From NCBI RefSeq assembly GCF_000250655.1, contig NC_016935.1, positions 62,001 through 126,000 on the forward strand: a DNA stretch of 64,000 bases, given 5' to 3'. Within the stretch, counting starts at the first letter, position 1, and each line of letters starts with the position of its first letter. Under the pieces are notes generated by a model that was not told where the DNA came from, did no database searches, and saw only the letters and a list, made by a program, of their open reading frames with translations. Origin of the DNA: Paenibacillus mucilaginosus 3016 (GTDB taxonomy: Bacteria > Bacillota > Bacilli > Paenibacillales > NBRC-103111). The position numbers and the translations under genes are program-made. Shown piece by piece: positions 44,249 to 55,062 of the stretch.

Positions 44249-45478
44249 ATGACAACGTTGGTCGACACGTTAATTCCTGAATATGTGAAACGGTTTACCT
44301 GCATCGGCGGGGCCTGTGAGGATACATGCTGCTCCGGCTGGACTGTCAATATAGATCAGCACACGCTTAAGAAATACAAGAAGGTCAAGCATACGGAATT
44401 CAAGACGAGGCTCCGGGAGAATGTCGTCAAGAATGACAAGAATCCGACGGAGAACTTCGCGGCAAGCATGAAGCTGAAGCAGTCCCGCTGTTCTTTCCTC
44501 AATGAGGAGAACCTGTGCGATATCCAGCTGAACCTGGGAGAAAGCTTCCTCTGCACCACGTGCTCTGTCTATCCGAGAAGAACCAATAAGGTAAACGGGA
44601 AGCTCGAGCAGGCGCTCTCGGTTTCGTGTCCGGAGGCCGCACGCCTCGTTATGCTGAATGAGGGCGGCATATCGTTTGAGCAGGGTCAGGATCAGAAGGA
44701 TGCGTTCCGCTGGATCGCCACCAATATTGAGACCCGCGGCGGCGGGGTGTCTGATTGGCGGAGCTTCTTCGAGGAGTACCGCTATGTGACTATCGCTATT
44801 CTGCAGAATCGGGCTTATACGCTGGAAGAGCGGCTGCTGATTATCGGCTTGATGTTCGGTGAGCTGCAGGAAAGCGTCGATACGGGCAAACCGGAGAGCA
44901 TTCCGGATGTACTCGGCAATTACCTGAAATGCTCTGAAGACGGCACCTTCCAGGGAGCATTCAACGAGGTGGCGAAGCGCCTCGATATCCAGGTTCGCCT
45001 CTGCAGAGAACTGGTTGTACTGGGGCTGAAACATACGCCGGGCTCCACAAGATATTTGGAGTGCTCCAGAGCGATGATGGCAGGACTCGGGATGGAAGAT
45101 GGGGCGGAAGACCATCAGGTTCAGGAGAGTTACGAAAAAGCGTACGGCACATACTATCTCCCTTTCATACAGGAGCATGGTTATATGCTGGAGAACTATC
45201 TGGTCAACTATGTGTTCAAGAACTGTATGCCGCTGGACAGCACTTCTCTGTTTGAAAGCTATGCCCGTATGATCATGCACTATTCGCTGATCAAGATTCA
45301 TATGGTGGGCATCGCCGGCCATGAGCAGGGGCTGACTTCCGACTCGGTGATCAAGCTGATTCAGTCGATCTCCAAAACCTTCGAACACAGCATTGAGTAT
45401 TTCGAGAAGATCATGACGCTGGTGAAAGAGAACGGCTTTATGTCCATGCCTTATATGTCGATCCTGATTAAAAACTAA
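44249..45478 (+). CDS. fliB: Flagellin lysine-N-methylase FliB
   Basis: Cys-rich enzyme of 409 residues that methylates lysines of flagellin; the model is Salmonella FliB. N-terminal cluster FTCIGGACEDTCCSGWTVNI and the second cluster CSFLNEENLCDIQL ... CTTCSVYPRR are the family's metal-binding core, related to YkgJ. The start at 44249 has AAGGAG 8 bases upstream; ATG 44243 is too close to it. It lies between the two flagellin genes, which identifies its likely substrates. The gene has its own terminator. Confidence 0.92.
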   Translation: MTTLVDTLIPEYVKRFTCIGGACEDTCCSGWTVNIDQHTLKKYKKVKHTEFKTRLRENVVKNDKNPTENFAASMKLKQSRCSFLNEENLCDIQLNLGESFLCTTCSVYPRRTNKVNGKLEQALSVSCPEAARLVMLNEGGISFEQGQDQKDAFRWIATNIETRGGGVSDWRSFFEEYRYVTIAILQNRAYTLEERLLIIGLMFGELQESVDTGKPESIPDVLGNYLKCSEDGTFQGAFNEVAKRLDIQVRLCRELVVLGLKHTPGSTRYLECSRAMMAGLGMEDGAEDHQVQESYEKAYGTYYLPFIQEHGYMLENYLVNYVFKNCMPLDSTSLFESYARMIMHYSLIKIHMVGIAGHEQGLTSDSVIKLIQSISKTFEHSIEYFEKIMTLVKENGFMSMPYMSILIKN

Positions 45479-45495
45479 ACAGGCACTTACGAACC

Positions 45496-45535
45496 TCAAA
45501 AGGCCTTGGCGCACAGCCAGGGCCTTTTGATTTTC
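45496..45535 (+). terminator. Rho-independent terminator after fliB
   Basis: TCAAAAGGCC (from 45497) pairs with GGCCTTTTGA (45521-45530), with TGGC/GCCA nested, then T-rich TTTTCT. Confidence 0.85.
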
Positions 45536-45603
45536 TATGCCCGGGTAGCAGAGCCTGACCATTGCCAGGAGAAATCTACCATGCAATAAAGCTCTTCAAC
45601 CTC

Positions 45604-45631
45604 TTCACTTTGCGTCCGGGCATGACGATAT
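45604..45631 (+). promoter_or_regulatory. Weak sigma-D promoter candidate of flagellin 2
   Basis: GACGATAT (45624-45631) differs by one base from the sigma-D -10; the -35 at the usual 16-base distance is only TTCA. The promoter is clearly poorer than that of flagellin 1, which suggests lower expression. Confidence 0.4.
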
Positions 45632-45704
45632 ATATATCATGAGGGGATGAGAGAGCGGGCGGCGAGCCCGAAGATCATCAGCCCTCCACTAATAAACCAA
45701 ACGA

Positions 45705-45720
45705 TCCACAAGGATGTGGA
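45705..45720 (+). promoter_or_regulatory. Predicted CsrA-binding hairpin in flagellin 2 leader
   Basis: TCCAC (45705-45709), loop AAGGAT, GTGGA (45716-45720). The loop is the same as in flagellin 1 apart from its last base, the stem is different but still paired, and the loop lies at the same distance from the start codon (32 v 33 bases). Confidence 0.65.
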
Positions 45721-45746
45721 CGTCCCATTCAAGGAGGAAGAACATC

Positions 45747-46574
45747 ATGAGAATCAACCACAACATTTCCGCACTGAACACGCACCGCCAGCTGGGTACC
45801 AACTCGGCTAACGCAGCAAAGAACATTGAGAAGCTGTCTTCCGGTCTTCGCATCAACCGTGCAGGCGATGACGCTGCAGGTCTTGCAATCTCCGAGAAGA
45901 TGCGCGGCCAAATCCGCGGTCTGGATCAAGCATCCCGCAACGCACAGGACGGTATCTCCCTGATCCAAACAGGCGAAGGCGCCCTGCAGGAAGTACACTC
46001 GATCCTTCAGCGTCAAAGAGAACTCGCTGTACAATCCGCGAACGACACGAACGTAACGGCAGACCGTACCGCTCTGGAAGCCGAATTCGACCAGCTGTCG
46101 AACGAAATCGGCCGTATCAAGGACAACACGACGTTCAACACGCAGAAGCTGCTCGACGGAAGTGCAACAGCTGCACTGAAAATCCACGTAGGTGCCGATG
46201 CATCCCAGACGATCGACATCGATCTCGACACGGCAGGCGTAGACCTGACGGCGATCCACACGGCAGCAAGCGGTGCAACGATTGCAACGCAAACGGATGC
46301 CAACACGGCGATCACGACGATCAACACGCAAATCGAGTCCGTATCGTCCGGCCGTTCGTACCTGGGTGCGCTGCAGAACCGTCTGGAGCACACGATCAAC
46401 AACCTGAACAACGCGTCCGAGAACCTGACGGCTTCCGAATCCCGGATCCGCGACGTAGACATGGCGAAAGAAATGATGGAGCAGACAAAGAACAACATCC
46501 TGTCGCAGGCTGCGCAGGCAATGCTGGCTCAAGCGAACCAGCAGCCGCAGGGCGTACTGCAGCTCCTCCGTTAA
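45747..46574 (+). CDS. hag: Flagellin 2
   Basis: 275-residue flagellin nearly identical to flagellin 1; differences include TNSANAA for TNTANAA and SNEIGRIKD for SSEISRIKD. It ends with the complete QPQGVLQLLR. The ATG at 45747 follows AAGGAGGA; the frame from 45714 is a spurious extension. Both genes have the short flagellin form lacking outer domains. The last 300 bases and the 3' region through the terminator are almost the same in both copies, a sign of recent duplication or gene conversion. Confidence 0.97.
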   Translation: MRINHNISALNTHRQLGTNSANAAKNIEKLSSGLRINRAGDDAAGLAISEKMRGQIRGLDQASRNAQDGISLIQTGEGALQEVHSILQRQRELAVQSANDTNVTADRTALEAEFDQLSNEIGRIKDNTTFNTQKLLDGSATAALKIHVGADASQTIDIDLDTAGVDLTAIHTAASGATIATQTDANTAITTINTQIESVSSGRSYLGALQNRLEHTINNLNNASENLTASESRIRDVDMAKEMMEQTKNNILSQAAQAMLAQANQQPQGVLQLLR

Positions 46575-46587
46575 TATCATATATCCA

Positions 46588-46622
46588 GGGGGATGGAGAA
46601 ACGCCATTCCCCTTTCTTTTTT
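46588..46622 (+). terminator. Rho-independent terminator of flagellin 2
   Basis: Same hairpin and T run as at 44093-44127. Confidence 0.85.
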
Positions 46623-46632
46623 CTTCAGTTGA

Positions 46633-46693
46633 TTTTTCCAAGGGCAAAAAGAACCGTCCCGGCATAGCCCCTGCTCATTTTCCCTTTGGAAAA
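46633..46693. repeat. Inverted repeat pair after flagellin 2
   Basis: Arms TTTTTCCAAGGGCAAAA (46633-46649) and ATTTTCCCTTTGGAAAA (46677-46693), as after flagellin 1, but the centre is about 27 bases and unrelated to the first copy. Confidence 0.6.
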
Positions 46694-46782
46694 GTCAGAC
46701 TTATGGCTGCCTGAATCAGGGCACCGTTCCTTCTATCCCACCATCTACCAGCAAAAAGTAGGAATAAAGAGCTACTTTTCTA

Positions 46783-46810
46783 TAACACCCGGCGCTCAGA
46801 CGACCGATAT
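46783..46810 (+). promoter_or_regulatory. Sigma-D promoter of flaG
   Basis: TAAC (46783-46786), 16-base spacer, ACCGATAT (46803-46810). The same 16-base spacing occurs in the flgM and flagellin 1 promoters. Confidence 0.6.
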
Positions 46811-46846
46811 ATAGGTAAGACCGTAACTCGGGAGGGAAAGAGAACT

Positions 46847-47242
46847 ATGGATACGCCGATCACAGGAAGCGGCGGAGTCGACCGTATTCCGGCCGCAAGT
46901 CCAGCGCTGAAAAGCACCAACAAAGAGGCGGAAGCAGCTGCATCGAGCGCAGTGGATTCGATTCACTCGGTTAAGGAAATGAAGCTGGCCGAATACCGCG
47001 GTGAAGAAATCACGATCAGCGACGAGCAGATGGTGAAAGCTCTGGAGCGGGCGATCAAAGCGGTGGAAGGCAAGAACACGTCGCTGAATTTCTCCATCCA
47101 CGAAAAAACAAAGCAGATCATGGTCAAAGTCATCGATAAGGAGTCCGGGCAAATCATCCGTGAGGTTCCGCCGGAGAAGAATCTTGATTTTCTCGCGAAG
47201 CTTTGGGAGATGGCCGGTATTCTGGTGGATGAAAAACGGTAA
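46847..47242 (+). CDS. flaG: Flagellar protein FlaG (YvyC)
   Basis: 131 residues: flexible Ala/Ser-rich N-terminus, then the compact FlaG domain from about residue 65 (LNFSIHEKTKQIMVKVIDKE and IIREVPPEKNLDFLAKLWEM). FlaG influences filament length in some bacteria. It lies directly before fliD as in B. subtilis. Confidence 0.92.
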   Translation: MDTPITGSGGVDRIPAASPALKSTNKEAEAAASSAVDSIHSVKEMKLAEYRGEEITISDEQMVKALERAIKAVEGKNTSLNFSIHEKTKQIMVKVIDKESGQIIREVPPEKNLDFLAKLWEMAGILVDEKR

Positions 47243-47263
47243 ACGCAGGAAAGGGTGGATGTT

Positions 47264-48760
47264 ATGGTAAACCGCATCACCGGTATAACCAGCGGTCTGG
47301 ATACCGATACGCTCATCTCGCAGCTGATGAAAGCGAATCGGATCCCGGTCGACAAGATGGCGCAGCAGAAGCAGACCGTCGAATGGCAGCGGGATGCCTA
47401 CAAGGAAATCAATGCCAAGATCCTTGACTTCCGCAACAACAAGCTCTTTAACTTCAAAAGAGAAGGCACGTTCGCGGCCAAGACCCTGACTACGGTAGGA
47501 GACACTTCAGCGGTGGGTGCCAAGGCGACATCAAGCTCGGTCCCGGGAACGCTGAAGGTGGAAGTCGTATCGCTGGCACAGCCGTCGGTCAGCACAAGCA
47601 CGGCGGCCATTACGGCCGATCCGGCATTCAAAACGAATGTGCCTTTGAAGGACACCGAGTTCGTGGCCGGTTTTACCCCCGTCGCTCCGGCGACAACGCC
47701 GCCGACTTACCAGGAGTTCGATATTACGGTCAACTCGAAGGTGATCCGCATCAATCCGAATACCGATTCCCTGGATTCGATGATGTCCAAGATCAGCAGC
47801 CAGGCCGGGGTCACGGCGTTCTATGACTCGACCAACCGCGTAGTCTCCATGTCCGGAGGCGGCCAGGCGATTTCCGTAGCCGGAGACTTCCTGACCAACA
47901 CGCTGAAGCTTGGAGCGGGTTCTGCACCTGTCGATGCACAGCTCAAGATCAACGGTGTAGCCACCACCCGTGCTTCCAACAGTTTTTCCGTAAACGGCGT
48001 GGATATTACACTCAATGGCGTGGGCACAACGACGATTGATGTGAAGAGCGATACCGATAAGGTCATGGAATCGATCAAAACGTTCATCACCGATTACAAC
48101 AGCATGCTCAAGACCATTCAGGAGAAGCTGGGCGAAGATAAGTTCCGTGATTACACACCGCTGACTTCCGAGCAGAAGGAAGCGATGAAGGACAAGGACA
48201 TCGAACTGTGGGAAGGCAAAGCAAAGAGCGGTCTGCTCCGCAACGATTCGATTCTCTCGGCGCTTGCCAACACGATGCGCTCGTCGATGTCCACTCCGGT
48301 AGAGACCGGAAATCCGAATTACAAAACGCTGAGTGCGATCGGAATCGATTCGGGATCCTATCTGGAGAAGGGACAGCTCTATATCAAGAGTGAAACCAAG
48401 CTCCGGGAAGCGATCGAGAAAGACCCGCAGGCCGTGATCAACCTGTTCACACAGGACGGTAATGGAGATACGGACCGTTCCGATGTCGGTGTGGGCGAAC
48501 GCCTCTATCAGGACCTCATGGGCAGTCTGGAGAAAATCGCGAAGAAGGCCGGTACGTCGGCATTCTCGGATATGTCGGTCTTCAAATCGGACAGCGATCT
48601 CGGCAAAAGATTGACCGATTTGAACACACGGATCGCCAAAGGCAATGAACGCCTGGCGGATATTGAAAACCGCTACTATAAACAATTCGCAGCCATGGAA
48701 GCGGCGATGAGTAAATACAATTCGCAATCGTCTTATCTGGCTAATGCATTCAGCAGCTAG
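47264..48760 (+). CDS. fliD: Filament cap protein FliD (HAP2)
   Basis: Forms the cap under which flagellin polymerises. 498 residues. N-terminal VNRITGITSGLDTDTLISQL and the C-terminal coiled part (DLNTRIAKGNERLADIENRY ... YKQFAAMEAAMSKYNSQSSY) match the family. The start at 47264 is preferred over GTG 47255, which would touch its ribosome site. It follows flaG by 21 bases and precedes its chaperone genes. Confidence 0.96.
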   Translation: MVNRITGITSGLDTDTLISQLMKANRIPVDKMAQQKQTVEWQRDAYKEINAKILDFRNNKLFNFKREGTFAAKTLTTVGDTSAVGAKATSSSVPGTLKVEVVSLAQPSVSTSTAAITADPAFKTNVPLKDTEFVAGFTPVAPATTPPTYQEFDITVNSKVIRINPNTDSLDSMMSKISSQAGVTAFYDSTNRVVSMSGGGQAISVAGDFLTNTLKLGAGSAPVDAQLKINGVATTRASNSFSVNGVDITLNGVGTTTIDVKSDTDKVMESIKTFITDYNSMLKTIQEKLGEDKFRDYTPLTSEQKEAMKDKDIELWEGKAKSGLLRNDSILSALANTMRSSMSTPVETGNPNYKTLSAIGIDSGSYLEKGQLYIKSETKLREAIEKDPQAVINLFTQDGNGDTDRSDVGVGERLYQDLMGSLEKIAKKAGTSAFSDMSVFKSDSDLGKRLTDLNTRIAKGNERLADIENRYYKQFAAMEAAMSKYNSQSSYLANAFSS

Positions 48761-48797
48761 AATCACATCCACGGAGATCTCTTAGGAGGGAAAACGC

Positions 48798-49196
48798 ATG
48801 CTACAAGCACAGCAAAATAAGTACCTGTCCACCTCGGTTCAAACGGCGTCACCTGCTCATCTGCTGATGATGCTCTACGATGGGGCCATCCGCTTCTGCA
48901 GAGCCGGGATTGAAGCCATGAAGCAGAACCGGTATGAAGAGGTTAACCGGAACTTGGTCAAAGCGCAGGATATCGTGCGAGAGCTGATGGTAACCTTGGA
49001 TCCTAAGCAGCCCATCTCCGCGGACCTGACTCGGCTCTATGATTATTTCATCTTCCGTCTGGTGGAAGCCAATATGAAAAAGCAATCCGAACCCGCTGAA
49101 GAAGTGCTCGAATATCTCGTCTCCCTGAAGGAGACCTGGATTCAGGCCAGCCGCGCGGCAGCGGGCGGTCAAGCTGTCGGAGCGACCCATGCGTGA
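48798..49196 (+). CDS. fliS: Flagellin export chaperone FliS
   Basis: Small helical chaperone (132 residues) that binds the C-terminus of flagellin and keeps it unassembled until export. NKYLSTSVQTASPAHLLMML with YDGAIRFCRAG is the conserved core. TTAGGAGGG precedes the ATG. Its client is exactly the flagellin end that is lost in flagellin 1. It overlaps the next gene by 8 bases. Confidence 0.96.
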   Translation: MLQAQQNKYLSTSVQTASPAHLLMMLYDGAIRFCRAGIEAMKQNRYEEVNRNLVKAQDIVRELMVTLDPKQPISADLTRLYDYFIFRLVEANMKKQSEPAEEVLEYLVSLKETWIQASRAAAGGQAVGATHA

Positions 49197-49527
49197 GCAT
49201 ATTGAGGCGCTGGAGACGCTGACGGCCGGGATGGCTTCCCGTCTTCCGGAGGCGGAGTACGAAGAGCTCGAGCAGTTTGTGCGTGAGCGGGAGGAGATTA
49301 TCCTCTCGATCCGCCGCGGGCTTCAGACGAACCCCGAGGCGGCCTCGCTCTATGCGGAGCGTGTGCAGCAGGTGCTGCGGCAGGATGAGGCCATCATGGA
49401 ATGCATGGAGGCCCTGCGCAGCGAGGCGGCCGGGCAGCTGCAGAAGGTCGATACAGCCAGGACGCAGCGGGGCGCTTATGACAAGGCTTATACACCGGAC
49501 AGCCTCTTTTTTGATAAGCGAAAATAG
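49189..49527 (+). CDS. fliT: FliT-family flagellar protein
   Basis: 112 residues, mostly helical (EEYEELEQFVREREEIILSI in family terms), ending YTPDSLFFDKRK, a tail shared with Bacillus FliT. It acts as a chaperone for FliD in other species. It overlaps the end of fliS, so both are translated together. The terminator that follows ends the fliD group. Confidence 0.85.
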   Translation: MREHIEALETLTAGMASRLPEAEYEELEQFVREREEIILSIRRGLQTNPEAASLYAERVQQVLRQDEAIMECMEALRSEAAGQLQKVDTARTQRGAYDKAYTPDSLFFDKRK

Positions 49528-49534
49528 ATATGGT

Positions 49535-49564
49535 CGGCTCCTTGCCTGGGCAAGGGGCTTTTTT
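49535..49564 (+). terminator. Rho-independent terminator after fliT
   Basis: GCTCCTTG (49537-49544) pairs with CAAGGGGC (49551-49558), then six T. Confidence 0.88.
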
Positions 49565-49580
49565 ACTGTGAACAAGTGCC

Positions 49581-49610
49581 TGTGGACAATGTGGATAACT
49601 CTGTTGATAA
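49581..49610. promoter_or_regulatory. Cluster of DnaA boxes
   Basis: TGTGGACAA (49581-49589), TGTGGATAA (49590-49598) and TGTTGATAA (49602-49610), all in one orientation. The middle one is a perfect DnaA box (TTATCCACA reversed); the others differ by one base. TGTGAACAA (49567-49575) may be a fourth, weaker site. Confidence 0.6.
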
Positions 49611-49727
49611 CTTTGCAGAAAATGTCGGAAAACCGCATGAAATCAGGCTTTTTCTCTGTGAATAGAAAGTTAAGGAAATGTTAATACTCGAATTTTCTAA
49701 ATATTTGGCCAACATGAAGAAGTTTCA

Positions 49728-49757
49728 TTGACAGGGGAGTAAAGGGGATGATATATT
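49728..49757 (+). promoter_or_regulatory. Strong promoter of the cold-shock gene
   Basis: Perfect TTGACA (49728-49733), 18-base spacer, TGA-TATATT (49749-49757), an extended -10. The leader would be about 50 bases. Confidence 0.75.
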
Positions 49758-49812
49758 CGAAATGCAGTAGGGAAATGTTAGCAGTTATTTGATAACGAAG
49801 GGAATGTTTTGC

Positions 49813-50010
49813 ATGCAAGGTAAAGTAAAATGGTTTAACGCAGAAAAAGGCTATGGCTTCATCGAGCGCGAAGACGGCGGCGACGTATTCGTACACTTCT
49901 CCGCGATTCAAACAGAAGGCTTCAAGACTTTGGAAGAAGGCCAGTCTGTTGAATTCGACATCGTAGAAGGCGCTCGCGGTCCTCAAGCGGCTAACGTAAT
50001 CAAGCTGTAA
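49813..50010 (+). CDS. csp: Cold-shock protein (CspA/CspB family)
   Basis: 65-residue single-domain RNA chaperone. [20 protein letters not shown] and DVFVHFSAI carry the RNP1 and RNP2 motifs. AAGGG lies 9 bases before the ATG at 49813; the ATG at 49804 is too close to it. Codons are biased toward those of highly expressed genes. Monocistronic between a strong promoter and a strong terminator. Confidence 0.97.
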   Translation: MQGKVKWFNAEKGYGFIEREDGGDVFVHFSAIQTEGFKTLEEGQSVEFDIVEGARGPQAANVIKL

Positions 50011-50065
50011 TCATCCGGCCGCTTGGCCGCTGAATAGATGGTTATCATTGATATGAATTAGCAGC

Positions 50066-50101
50066 AAAAGGCACCCCCGGTACTCCGGCGGTGTCTTTTT
50101 T
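50066..50101 (+). terminator. Rho-independent terminator after csp
   Basis: AAAGGCACCCCCGG (50067-50080) pairs with CCGGCGGTGTCTTT, one bulge, loop TACT, then T run. Confidence 0.92.
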
Positions 50102-50171
50102 GTATGCGTTTTTATGAGCTTTGGCGACTGGAGAGAATTTGTAAAGAATGTTGGCGAATTGTGAAGGATTT

Positions 50172-50200
50172 TTGAACGTACGGGGGGAATATAGTATACT
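50172..50200 (+). promoter_or_regulatory. Promoter of hpf
   Basis: TTGAAC (50172-50177), 17-base spacer, TATACT (50195-50200). Confidence 0.7.
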
Positions 50201-50225
50201 GTAAGGACGAAAGGAGGAGTAATAC

Positions 50226-50783
50226 ATGAAATTCAACATTCGCGGTGTCAACATTGAGGTTACAGATGCGTTGAGAGATCATGTGGAAAAGAAACTCAGC
50301 AGACTTGAGAAGTACTTCGAGGCTCCCCCTACATCGGAAGTAAGCGTTTCACTTAGCGTATTGAAAGGTCTGCAGGCTGTGGAGGTTACCATTCCGCTGC
50401 CGAATCTGCTCCTGCGGGCGGAAGAGAGACAGGCCGATATGTATGCCTCCGTCGATCTGGTGGTGGACAAGCTCGAACGCCAGATCCGCAAAGCGAAAAC
50501 GAAAGCCAACCGGAAGATCCGTCAGGAGGGCGGGCTCAAGGATCTGTTCCGTGCCTCGGAGCCGGACGATTCCTATGTTGCCGTTCACGAAGAGGAGGAT
50601 GACTTCGAGCTGGTTCGGACGAAGCGGTTTACGCTGAAGCCGATGGACATTGACGAGGCCATTCTGCAGATGAACATGGTAGGTCATAACTTTTTTGTCT
50701 TCGCCAATTCCGATACGTCAGAAGTCAACGTGGTTTATAAACGCAACGACGGCAAGTATGGATTGATCGAACCGGCCAAGTAA
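50226..50783 (+). CDS. hpf: Long-form ribosome hibernation promoting factor
   Basis: Joins 70S ribosomes into inactive 100S dimers during stress and stationary phase. 185 residues with the N-terminal ribosome-binding domain (KFNIRGVNIEVTDALRDHVE) and the C-terminal dimerisation domain (RTKRFTLKPMDIDEAILQMN and HNFFVFANSDTSEVNVVYKR). The charged linker is typical of the long form. AAAGGAGGAG precedes the ATG. In B. subtilis yvyD also lies just before secA. Confidence 0.97.
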   Translation: MKFNIRGVNIEVTDALRDHVEKKLSRLEKYFEAPPTSEVSVSLSVLKGLQAVEVTIPLPNLLLRAEERQADMYASVDLVVDKLERQIRKAKTKANRKIRQEGGLKDLFRASEPDDSYVAVHEEEDDFELVRTKRFTLKPMDIDEAILQMNMVGHNFFVFANSDTSEVNVVYKRNDGKYGLIEPAK

Positions 50784-50816
50784 AGGTCTGCTCTTTATAT
50801 CATATAGGAACACAAT

Positions 50817-50850
50817 CAAGGGCCCGGCCGAACAGCCAGGCCCTTTTATT
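50817..50850 (+). terminator. Rho-independent terminator after hpf
   Basis: AAGGGCC (50818-50824) pairs with GGCCCTT (50839-50845), with GGC/GCC nested, then TTATT. The next 280 bases hold no gene, only the secA promoter at the end. Confidence 0.88.
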
Positions 50851-51057
50851 CTAAACGAAAGGGGGATCTGTAGCATACCATTCAGGTTTGACCGAAGCAT
50901 CGATACATAAGGGAATGGGAATGAACAGGGATAGGGCTCCCAAGGAACGGCTGCATCGGTTTGTAATGAGGAGGATAGCCTTGGGGCAAGCTTCTAGATA
51001 AGAAAACGAGAGTGAAATCGCCGCCTTGACTGCCGCGGCTCCGAAAGGGTTTGTTTG

Positions 51058-51087
51058 TTGCGGCGGCATGGTTAAAAATGCTACAAT
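51058..51087 (+). promoter_or_regulatory. Promoter of secA
   Basis: TTGCGG (51058-51063), 18-base spacer, TGC-TACAAT (51079-51087), an extended -10. secA starts 44 bases later. Confidence 0.6.
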
Positions 51088-51131
51088 TTGGGGTAAGACA
51101 TACCGTTCGAAAAAGGAAGGGGATTAGCAGC

Positions 51132-53643
<2,512 letters not shown>

Positions 53644-53660
53644 CGAACGTCAAGCGGCCT

Positions 53661-53718
53661 GGGGAGAGACCGGGCCGCAAGAAGCGGGAGGTCGGGGCGA
53701 GGCCCCGGTCTCCTTTTT
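53661..53718 (+). terminator. Rho-independent terminator after secA
   Basis: GAGACCGGG (53666-53674) pairs with CCCGGTCTC (53704-53712), then five T. Confidence 0.8.
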
Positions 53719-53768
53719 CACTGAACAGGCATAAGGTAATCATAAAACTTTATAATGAGGTGCTGACC

Positions 53769-54888
53769 ATGTTGGAAGCGGATGTAAAACGGGATATGCA
53801 AGAAACGGCCAAGCGATTGGCTGAGCTTAGGGGGTCTCTTTGACTTAGATCTGAAGCTGGAACAGATCGCAGATTACGAAGAGAAGATGTCGGCTCCGGA
53901 CTTCTGGGACGACAATGAAAAGGCGCAGAAGCTCATTGCGGAGATGAACGCGATCAAGGGCAGCATCGACCAGCTGCAGGCGCTGACGGCGGAATATGAA
54001 GACCTTGAGCTCATGATGGAGCTCGTGCAGGAAGAGAACGATGAGAGCCTGGCATCCGAGCTCACTTCGGGGATCACCGCGCTGGTGAAGAAGCTGGAAG
54101 GCTTCGAGCTGCAGCTGCTGCTCAGTCAGCCGTACGACAAGCTGAACGCGATCCTGGAGCTGCATCCGGGGGCGGGCGGTACGGAGTCGCAGGACTGGGC
54201 GGAGATGCTGCTGCGGATGTACCGCCGCTGGGCGGAGAAGCGCGGTTTCAAGGTCGAGGTGCTTGACTACCTGCCGGGCGACGAGGCCGGGGTGAAGAGC
54301 GTTACGCTGCTCATCCAGGGCTATAACGCTTACGGCTATCTCAAGGCGGAGAAGGGCGTGCACCGGCTGGTACGGATCTCGCCGTTCGATTCCTCGGGCC
54401 GACGTCATACCTCGTTCGTATCGTGCGACATCATGCCGGAGATCGACGACGACGTAGAGATCGAGATCCGGACCGAGGATCTCAAGGTCGACACGTACCG
54501 CGCCTCCGGTGCCGGCGGACAGCACATCAACACAACCGATTCGGCCGTACGGATTACGCACATGCCTACGGGGGTGGTCGTCTCCTGCCAGACCGAGCGG
54601 TCGCAGATCAAGAACCGTGACCGTGCGATGAAGATGCTGCGTTCCAAGCTCTACGAGAAGAAGATCGAAGAGCAGCAGAAGCAGCTCGCGGAGATTCGCG
54701 GCGAAGTGGCCGATATTGCCTGGGGCAGCCAGATTCGCTCGTACGTCTTCCACCCGTACAGCATGGTGAAGGACCACCGGACCGGAGAAGAGACGGGCAA
54801 CGTGGGAGCGGTCATGGACGGGGATCTCGATCCGTTCATCGACGCGTATCTCCGCGGCCGGATTAACAAGAAGGATCGGGAAGAGTAA
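53769..54888 (+). CDS. prfB: Peptide chain release factor 2, with programmed +1 frameshift
   Basis: Ends translation at UGA and UAA. The first 24 codons ([10 protein letters not shown] ... LAELRGSL) end at an in-frame TGA (53841-53843). The shift site is the standard one: AGGGGG (53829-53834), then TCT-CTT-TGA-C, where slow reading of UGA lets the ribosome slip to GAC. The main part holds the RF2 anticodon-like SPF ([11 protein letters not shown]) and GGQ ([14 protein letters not shown]). GAGGTG precedes the ATG, and a TATAAT at 53751-53756 may be its -10. secA-prfB order is as in B. subtilis. The break here is regulatory and not a defect. Confidence 0.97.
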
Positions 54889-55062
54889 GTTTTCCTGCCT
54901 CATGGACTGGAAGAAGCCGGTGATTGATAAAATAGGGTTGGCAAGCTCATCCTACATGGAAAAGGCGGCCGGCTTGGGGTGTGCAGTGCCGGGATATTCC
55001 GGAGGCGCTTCCGGCTGCTGCCGCACATGTGGGATTTTTTGTGAAATGAGGCGGGGGAACGT

